Assembly (NCBI RefSeq): GCF_902506415.1
Contig: NZ_LR733275.1
Span: 1,775,795-1,839,794, forward strand
Reading direction: 5' to 3'
Origin: Massilia sp. 9I
Lineage (GTDB): Bacteria > Pseudomonadota > Gammaproteobacteria > Burkholderiales > Burkholderiaceae_D
DNA length: 64,000 bases
Within the stretch, counting starts at the first letter, position 1, and each line of letters starts with the position of its first letter. Made by a program: the position numbers and the translations under genes. Shown in pieces: positions 58,315-64,000 of this stretch. The notes below the pieces were generated by a model, which saw only the letters and a list, made by a program, of their open reading frames with translations, was not told the DNA's origin and did not search any database.

Positions 58315-59706
58315 ATGTTGAAGAACACCGCGTTGACTGCGGCGATGGCTGCCGCCTTTGCCGCAAGCCCGTTTGCCCACGCCGCCGAACCGGCAGCCAA
58401 CGAGAAGGAACTGGCCGCGATCCGCGCCCAGATCAAGGAAATGAAGGACAGCTACGAGGCCCGGCTGCAGGCCCTCGAGCAACGCCTGCAGGAAGCGCAG
58501 GCCGCCGTGGCCCAGGCCCAGAATGTGGCCGCAGCGGCGCAGGCCCCCGCCGCACCCGCGGCCCCGGTCGCGGCGCCCGCCGCCAGCGGCGACAACGCCT
58601 TCAATCCGGCGATCTCGCTGGTGCTGGGCGGCACCCTTTCGAACCTGTCGAAGGACCCGGGCGCCTGGCGCTTGCAGGGCTTCGTGCCGCCGGAAGGCGA
58701 AATCGGTCCCGGCGCGCGCAGCTTCAACCTGGGCGAATCCGAGATGACCATCTCGGCCAACATCGACCCGAGCTTCGCCGGCCAGGCCACCTTCGCCATC
58801 ACCGGCGAGAACGAAATCGAGGTCGAGGAAGCCTATATCCGCACCCGCGCGCTCGGCAATGGGCTGAACATCAAGGCCGGCCGCTTCATGTCCGGCATCG
58901 GTTACCTGAATAGCCAGCACGCCCACACCTGGGACTTCGTCGACGCACCTTACGCCTACCAGGCCTTCTTCGGTGGCCAGTACAAGCCGGACGGGATCCA
59001 GGCGCGCTGGCTGGCGCCCACGGACACTTTCCTGGAACTGGGCGCCGAACTGGCCAGCGGCCGCAACTTCCCCGGCAATGACCGCAACAAGAACGGCGCC
59101 GGGGCCGCTACCGTCTTTGCCCACGCCGGCGGCGACATCGGCAGCTCGTCGAGCTGGCGCGCCGGCCTGTCCTACCTGCGCACCCGCGCCGGCGAGCGTG
59201 GCTACGAGGACGAGGGCATCCCGGCAGCCTTCAGCGGCCGCTCCCAGGTCGTGGTGGCGGACGGTGTCTGGAAGTGGGCGCCGAACGGCAATCCGACCCA
59301 GCAGAACTTCAAGCTGCAGGGCGAATGGATGCAGCGCCGCGAATCGGGACGCCTGGCCGCGCTGGACGAGGAGGGCGGCTACCGCAGCCGCCAGTCCGGC
59401 TGGTACCTGCAGGGCGTCTACCAGTTCACGCCGAACTGGCGCGCGGGCCTGCGCCACGACCGCCTGTCGAGCGGCAGCACCCGCATCGGCCTGCTGGACG
59501 ATGGCGTGCTCACGCCTGACGCCTTCCCCTCGCTGGTTGCCTACAACCCGCGTCGCACCAGTGTGATGGTCGACTACAGCCCGTCCGAGTTCTCGCGCCT
59601 GCGCCTGCAGATCGGGCGTGACCAGTCGCGTCCCGACGTGAAAGACAAGCAGGTGTACCTGCAGTACATCATGAGCCTCGGCGCCCACGCCGCGCACAAC
59701 TTCTGA
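58315..59706 (+). CDS. Outer-membrane channel protein with coiled-coil N-terminus
   Basis: The 463-residue protein has a signal peptide (about residues 1-23, ending AHA), a coiled coil (about 28-65, KELAAIRAQIKEMKDSYEAR), an Ala/Pro-rich linker (about 66-92), and a long beta-strand region ending in HAAHNF with a C-terminal Phe, as in outer-membrane barrels. The coiled coil may form a trimer in the periplasm. The strands are of the type EAYIRTRALGNGLNIKAGRF, as in porin-like families. It is 76 bases behind the DUF2946 gene and 10 bases before the binding-protein gene, so it is probably the outer-membrane entry for the same metal; no TonB box is visible. Confidence 0.8.
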   Translation: MLKNTALTAAMAAAFAASPFAHAAEPAANEKELAAIRAQIKEMKDSYEARLQALEQRLQEAQAAVAQAQNVAAAAQAPAAPAAPVAAPAASGDNAFNPAISLVLGGTLSNLSKDPGAWRLQGFVPPEGEIGPGARSFNLGESEMTISANIDPSFAGQATFAITGENEIEVEEAYIRTRALGNGLNIKAGRFMSGIGYLNSQHAHTWDFVDAPYAYQAFFGGQYKPDGIQARWLAPTDTFLELGAELASGRNFPGNDRNKNGAGAATVFAHAGGDIGSSSSWRAGLSYLRTRAGERGYEDEGIPAAFSGRSQVVVADGVWKWAPNGNPTQQNFKLQGEWMQRRESGRLAALDEEGGYRSRQSGWYLQGVYQFTPNWRAGLRHDRLSSGSTRIGLLDDGVLTPDAFPSLVAYNPRRTSVMVDYSPSEFSRLRLQIGRDQSRPDVKDKQVYLQYIMSLGAHAAHNF

Positions 59707-59716
59707 GGAGCATGCC

Positions 59717-60631
59717 ATGACCCGCATCCACCACACTCTCTTCGCCGCCGCCCTGTTGGCAGCTGGCTCCGCCCACGCCGCCGTGAACGTCCTGACCTGC
59801 GAGCCGGAATGGCAGGCCCTGGTCCAGGAACTGGGCGGCGACAAGGTAAGCGCCTCGAGCGCCACCACCGCCCTGCAGGATCCGCACCGCGTCGAAGCGC
59901 GCCCAGGCCTGATCGCGCGCACCCGCAACGCCGACCTGCTGGTCTGCACGGGCCTGGACCTGGAAGTCGGCTGGCTGCCGCTGCTGGTCCAGCAGTCGGG
60001 CAACGACAAGCTCGAACGCGGCCGGCCCGGCTACTTCGAAGCCGGGACCTTCGTGCCGCGCCTTGATGTGCCGGCGCGCCTCGACCGCGCCGAAGGCGAC
60101 GTGCACGCCTATGGCAATCCGCACGTGCACCTGAACCCGCACAACATCGCGATCGTCAGCACCGCGCTGGCCAAGCGCCTGGGCGAGATCGATCCGGCCA
60201 ACGCCGCCTATTACCAGTCGCGCCAGGCTGACTTTTCGGCGCGCTGGAACGCCGCCATGCGCAAGTGGGAACAGGCCGCCGCGCTGCTGCGTGGCGCCAC
60301 CGTGGTCGAGCACCACAAGAACATGAGCTACCTGCTGAACTGGCTGGGCATGAGCTCGGTGGGCACGCTGGAAGCCAAGCCGGGCGTGGAGCCGAGCGCC
60401 GCCCACCTGGGTGGCCTGCTGCAGCAACTGCAGGGCAAGCCGGCCAAGATGGTGCTGCGCGCGGCCTACCAGGACCCGCGTGCGTCCGCCTGGCTGTCCG
60501 AGCGCGCGCACATTCCGGCGGTCGTGGTGCCCTACACGGTGGGCGCCGACGCGCAGTCGGGCAACCTGTTCGCCCTGTTCGACACCACGGTTGCGCGTCT
60601 CACCGCGGCCAATAGCGGAGCGGCGAAATAA
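59717..60631 (+). CDS. Zinc/manganese ABC transporter substrate-binding protein (ZnuA-like)
   Basis: The 304-residue protein has a signal peptide (MTRIHHTLFAAALLAAGSAHA) and the two-lobed fold of cluster A-I binding proteins. Candidate metal ligands are the His in LQDPHRVEARP, the His of GNPHVHLNPHN and the His pair in VVEHHKNMSYLL. The His-rich loop common in ZnuA is absent, so the metal could be zinc or manganese. It delivers the metal to the permease encoded two bases downstream. Confidence 0.87.
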   Translation: MTRIHHTLFAAALLAAGSAHAAVNVLTCEPEWQALVQELGGDKVSASSATTALQDPHRVEARPGLIARTRNADLLVCTGLDLEVGWLPLLVQQSGNDKLERGRPGYFEAGTFVPRLDVPARLDRAEGDVHAYGNPHVHLNPHNIAIVSTALAKRLGEIDPANAAYYQSRQADFSARWNAAMRKWEQAAALLRGATVVEHHKNMSYLLNWLGMSSVGTLEAKPGVEPSAAHLGGLLQQLQGKPAKMVLRAAYQDPRASAWLSERAHIPAVVVPYTVGADAQSGNLFALFDTTVARLTAANSGAAK

Positions 60632-60633
60632 AC

Positions 60634-61410
60634 ATGGAAGGTTTCGACTTCATGATCGTACTGCCGGCCTTCCTGGCCGGCCTGCTGGTGCTCGCTACTC
60701 ACATTCCGCTCGGCGCCCAGGTGCTACGGCGCGGCATCGTGTTCATCGACCTGGCGATCGCGCAGATCGCGGCCCTGGGGGTGATCGTGGCCGGCGCCGC
60801 CGGGCTCGATCCCGCCGGCTGGACCGTGCAGGTGGCGGCCGGCGTCGCCGCCGTGCTCGGGGCATTGCTGCTGACCTGGACCGAAAAGCGCTGGCCCGAC
60901 GTGCAGGAAGCCCAGATCGGCGTGCTGTTCGTGCTGGCCGCCACCGCCGGCCTGCTGCTGGTGGCGCACAACCCGCACGGGGGCGAGCACATGCAGGACC
61001 TGCTGGCCGGGCAGATCCTGTGGGTCAGCTACGGACAGCTGGCGATGCCGGCGCTGGGCGCGCTCATCATCCTGGGGCTGCTGGTCCTGTTCGGCGAGCG
61101 CCTGGGCCGCCTCGGCTTCTACCTGGTGTTCGCGCTGGCCGTGACCGCCTCGGTGCAGCTGGTGGGCGTCTACCTGGTGTTCGCCAGCCTGATCGTGCCG
61201 AGCCTTGCGGTGCGCCACTATGCGGAGCGCCGCAAGCTGCCCTTCGCCTACCTGGTGGGCGTCGGTGGCTACGGCATCGGGCTGGTGCTGTCGGTGCTGC
61301 TCGACCTGCCGTCGGGTGCGCTGATTGTCTGGTGCCTGGCTGTGCTCGCCATCTGCGTCTACGCTGCCGGTCCACGCCCATCCGGAGCGATTCGTAACAC
61401 GCATTCGTAA
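60634..61410 (+). CDS. Metal ABC transporter permease (ZnuB-like)
   Basis: The 258-residue protein has seven to eight membrane helices in the ABC-3 family pattern, with LGAQVLRRGIVFIDLAIAQI near the N-terminus, QILWVSYGQL in the middle and VYLVFASLIVPSLAVRHYAE, the cytosolic loop that touches the ATPase. It would carry zinc or manganese across the inner membrane. It begins two bases after the binding-protein stop. No ATPase gene precedes or follows it in this window, which ends the operon; the next gene is a Sel1-repeat protein 128 bases on. Confidence 0.88.
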   Translation: MEGFDFMIVLPAFLAGLLVLATHIPLGAQVLRRGIVFIDLAIAQIAALGVIVAGAAGLDPAGWTVQVAAGVAAVLGALLLTWTEKRWPDVQEAQIGVLFVLAATAGLLLVAHNPHGGEHMQDLLAGQILWVSYGQLAMPALGALIILGLLVLFGERLGRLGFYLVFALAVTASVQLVGVYLVFASLIVPSLAVRHYAERRKLPFAYLVGVGGYGIGLVLSVLLDLPSGALIVWCLAVLAICVYAAGPRPSGAIRNTHS

Positions 61411-61538
61411 TCTTGTCGCGTCTCCACGATTGTGCGGACGCAAACCGCTGATAGGTCGCACTCCTTAAAATTTTAACAACGGCGGATGATTCTTTTATCC
61501 GCCTTGTTGAACGGCGCCAGGGCCGCAAGGGGGTAGGG

Positions 61539-62945
61539 ATGAATCGCCAGAACGCTGCCCGCGAGGGGGTCGAAGTCTTCCAGTGGTTCCTGCCTGCCGC
61601 CGAGGGCGGCGACCCCTACGCGCAGTTCAACCTTGGCCTGCTTTACAAGCATGGCGAGGCCGTCGAGCGCGACGACGTCCGCGCCCTCGAATGGATGCAG
61701 CGCGCCGCCCGCCAGGGCCTGGCAGCCGCCCAGAACCACCTCGGCGCCATGTACTGCAACGGCCGTGGCGCCCCGCGCAGCGACGAACTCGCCGCCCTCT
61801 GGTTCGGGCGCGCCGCCGCCCAGGGCGACCCCGCGGCCCAGCAAAACCTGGGACAGCTCTTCCGCAAGGGGCGCGGCGTACCCCAATCCCACGAAGTCGC
61901 CTTCGGCTGGTTCTACCGCGCCGCCGAGCAGGGCCTGGCCAGCGCCCAGAACCTGCTGGGCGAGTGCTACCTGCAGGGCATGGGCGCGCCGGTGAGCCAT
62001 CCGCTTGCCATGGCCTGGTTCCGCAAGGCCGCGCGCCAGGGGCACGGCCCGGCCCAGCTCAACCTCGCGCTCATGTACCGGCGCGGCGACGGCGTCGAGG
62101 CCGACGAGGCCCAGGCCGTCTGCTGGTTCCGCCAGGCGGCGGCGCAGAACATCGCGTCGGCTCAGCGCTTCCTCGGATTGGCCTACGCCCACGGCCAGGG
62201 CGTGCCGACCGACCCGGACCGCGCCGTCGCCTGGCTCAAGCGCGCCGCCGACCAGCACGACACCGAAGCCGAGTACGCCCTCGGCACCCTGGTCGCGGCC
62301 GGCCACGGCAGCGGCGGCGACGCCCAGGCCCTCGAGTGCTTCCTGCGCGCGGCGGCGCGCGGTCACGCCCAGGCCCATTACTGCGCCGGCGTCATGTACG
62401 CCACCGGCCGCGGCGCCCGGCGCGACCCGGCGCGCGCGCTCGAATGCTACCTGCGCGCCGCCGAGCAAGGCGCGGCCAACGCCCAGTTCAGCCTCGGGGT
62501 CATGTACGCCAAGGGCGACGGCGTGCCGCGCGACGAGGCGCGCGCCGCCGAATGGTACCGGCGCGCGGCCCAGCAGGGCGACGCCAGCGCCCAGAACAAC
62601 CTCGGCGTCCTGTACGCCAACGGCCAGGGCGTGCCGCACGACGACACCCTTGCCACCTACTGGTACCGCCAGGCCGCCGAACAGGGCCATGCCCTGGCCC
62701 AGTACAACCTGGGCGGCATGGTCAACAGCGGGCGCGGCGTCGAGCGCGACCCGCTACGCGCCTACATGTGGATGCTGTTGGCGGCCGGCGCCGGGCAGGA
62801 AGGGCGGCGCCCACGCGGCAGCATCGCCGGCCGGCTGAGCGGCACGGGCGGGCCATGGGGAAGGGCGCTGGCCAGCCGGGTGCGGGCGGCGCGGCGCCAG
62901 CACCAGGGTCAGCGTTCCGCCGGCCAGGACCAGCCGCGCGGCTAG
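61539..62945 (+). CDS. Sel1-like repeat protein
   Basis: The 468-residue protein consists of about eleven to twelve 36-residue Sel1 repeats between residues 18 and 420, each of the form AQYNLGxxYxxGxGVxxDxxxAxxWYRxAAxQG, for example GLLYKHGEAVERDD, GVMYAKGDGVPRDEARAAEW and GVLYANGQGVPHDD. The repeats build an alpha-alpha superhelix used for protein binding. There is no signal peptide or membrane helix, so it is cytosolic. The last 50 residues are Arg/Gly-rich and unlike the repeats. A GGGGTAGGG stretch precedes ATG 61539. Partner unknown. Confidence 0.9.
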   Translation: MNRQNAAREGVEVFQWFLPAAEGGDPYAQFNLGLLYKHGEAVERDDVRALEWMQRAARQGLAAAQNHLGAMYCNGRGAPRSDELAALWFGRAAAQGDPAAQQNLGQLFRKGRGVPQSHEVAFGWFYRAAEQGLASAQNLLGECYLQGMGAPVSHPLAMAWFRKAARQGHGPAQLNLALMYRRGDGVEADEAQAVCWFRQAAAQNIASAQRFLGLAYAHGQGVPTDPDRAVAWLKRAADQHDTEAEYALGTLVAAGHGSGGDAQALECFLRAAARGHAQAHYCAGVMYATGRGARRDPARALECYLRAAEQGAANAQFSLGVMYAKGDGVPRDEARAAEWYRRAAQQGDASAQNNLGVLYANGQGVPHDDTLATYWYRQAAEQGHALAQYNLGGMVNSGRGVERDPLRAYMWMLLAAGAGQEGRRPRGSIAGRLSGTGGPWGRALASRVRAARRQHQGQRSAGQDQPRG

Positions 62946-63089
62946 TGCCCGGGCCTTCCATGCAGGGCGGGTCGCATGGCTTGGCGCGGCCGTATTGACG
63001 GCCCAGCGATGCATATGCGAGCCCGACAATTCGCGTTATGATGGGCTTCGGCGCAAGCCGACCCCATGAATAACTCGAATGAGATCGAC

Positions 63090-64000
63090 ATGACCCTGAG
63101 ACACGCAACGCTCGTCGCCCTGCTGGCCGCGGCCTTCGGCGCCAACACGGCGCTGGCACAAAGCTGCCCGGCAAAAGGACCGTCCGTCACCTACCCGGTG
63201 ACCAAGAAGGTCGACCAGACCGACAACTACCACGGCACCTCGGTGGCCGATCCCTACCGCTGGCTCGAGGACGCGAACAGCGCCGAGACCAAGGAGTGGG
63301 TGACCGCGCAGAACAAGCTGACCCAGGCCTACCTGGCTCAGATCCCGCAGCGCGCGGCGATCCGCGAGCGCCTGACCAAGCTGTGGAACTACGAGCGCTA
63401 CAGCGTCCCGGGCAAGGAAGGCGGCCGCTACTTCTACACCCGCAACGACGGCCTGCAGAACCAGTCGGTGCTGTACACCCTCAAGACCCTGGCCGACACC
63501 CCGCGCGTGCTGCTCGACCCGAACACCATGTCCTCGGACGGCACCGTCGCCCTGGCCGGCATGGAAGTCAGCCCGGACGGCAAGCTGCTGGCCTACAGCG
63601 TCGCAGCCTCGGGTTCGGACTGGAACGAGATCCGCGTGCGCGACATCGCCACCGGCACGGACCTGGAAGACCACATCAAGTGGGTCAAGTTCTCGAGCAC
63701 CGCCTGGACCAAGGACGGCAAGGGCTTCTTCTACAGCCGCTACGACGAGCCGAAGGAAAGCACCAAGCTGGCCGACGTGAACTACTTCCAGAAGCTGTAC
63801 TTCCACCGCCTCGGCACGCCGCAAAGCAGCGACACCCTGGTCTACGACCGCCAGGACCAGAAGGAATGGGGCTTCGGCGGCAGCACCACCGACGACGGCC
63901 GCTACCTGGTGATCACCACCACCAAGGGCACCGCGCCGAAGAACCGCGTCTCGTACAAGGACCTCAGCAAGGCCGATTCGAAAGTGGTCGACCTGGTCGA
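63090..64000 (+). CDS. Secreted prolyl oligopeptidase (S9A), N-terminal part, cut by window end
   Basis: Only the first 303 residues are visible. A Sec leader (MTLRHATLVALLAAAFGANT, cleavage near ALA) is followed by the S9A start DNYHGTSVADPYRWLEDANS, shared by prolyl oligopeptidases, and the first propeller blades (MEVSPDGKLLAYSVAASGSD, WTKDGKGFFYSRYD). The catalytic domain with the Ser-Asp-His triad lies beyond the edge. It should cut after proline in short peptides in the periplasm. ATG 63090 was preferred because the leader begins there after GAGA; ATG 63066 adds eight residues. Confidence 0.92.
   Translation, partial: MTLRHATLVALLAAAFGANTALAQSCPAKGPSVTYPVTKKVDQTDNYHGTSVADPYRWLEDANSAETKEWVTAQNKLTQAYLAQIPQRAAIRERLTKLWNYERYSVPGKEGGRYFYTRNDGLQNQSVLYTLKTLADTPRVLLDPNTMSSDGTVALAGMEVSPDGKLLAYSVAASGSDWNEIRVRDIATGTDLEDHIKWVKFSSTAWTKDGKGFFYSRYDEPKESTKLADVNYFQKLYFHRLGTPQSSDTLVYDRQDQKEWGFGGSTTDDGRYLVITTTKGTAPKNRVSYKDLSKADSKVVDLV

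Noticed and set aside
61539..62945. Sel1 repeat DNA as a tandem nucleotide repeat
   Set aside because: The periodicity is at protein level (36 residues); the DNA units are diverged and do not form a satellite-like array.

Overview
This window is a GC-rich piece of bacterial chromosome. Gene content and protein character point to a betaproteobacterium of the Oxalobacteraceae type (Massilia/Duganella-like). This is an inference from the paired cyanophycin synthetases, the many GGDEF/EAL proteins, AidB, the gloB-yafS-rnhA-dnaQ order and the general protein style; no 16S gene is present. I see no phage, transposase, integrase or CRISPR array. The window looks like core chromosome with a dense signalling section and a storage-polymer locus.

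Layout. 1-7.2 kb (minus): a tightly packed run wrbA, DUF2069, FAD-linked oxidase, DUF4124, FtsX-type permease, secreted lipocalin-like hydratase and a truncated ABC exporter. 7.2-12.5 kb: BrkB/YihY membrane protein, a secreted cysteine-rich unknown, a DUF962-hydrolase-sulfhydrylase minus-strand run and a CBS-pair protein. 12.5-19.5 kb: a REC-DUF3369-GGDEF-EAL protein, aroC followed by an inverted REP-like pair, and a translationally coupled GGDEF-EAL/HDOD pair. 19.8-26.7 kb: aidB, upp, an Hpt protein, a cold-shock gene with leader and strong terminator, a LysR regulator divergent from aceB, and gloB. 26.7-29.3 kb: yafS-rnhA-dnaQ, then two identical tRNA-Val(CAC) genes flanking the remnant of a methyltransferase gene.

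29.3-39.3 kb: PerM-type transporter, htpX, a small HTH protein, then a signalling block: a hybrid histidine kinase broken by a 7-G tract, a PAS-diguanylate cyclase, an MHYT hybrid kinase and a TPR-diguanylate cyclase. 39.6-43.7 kb: amino-acid permease, nicotinamidase and a pyruvate-oxidase-like TPP enzyme. 43.8-55.2 kb is the cyanophycin locus: a haem-oxygenase-fold di-iron oxidase candidate followed by cphA on the plus strand, and facing it a minus-strand operon iaaA-cphB-cphA'. A secreted S9 peptidase and a small outer-membrane protein lie between the two synthetase genes. Together these genes can polymerise Asp/Arg into cyanophycin, cut it to beta-Asp-Arg and hydrolyse that dipeptide; the role of the oxidase is unknown and is the most interesting question here.

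55.3-64 kb: DUF2244 protein, a short Hsp70 with a DnaQ-like exonuclease, a probable zinc-uptake operon (DUF2946, outer-membrane channel, binding protein, permease) that has no ATPase gene in view, a Sel1-repeat protein, and the start of a secreted prolyl oligopeptidase cut by the window end.
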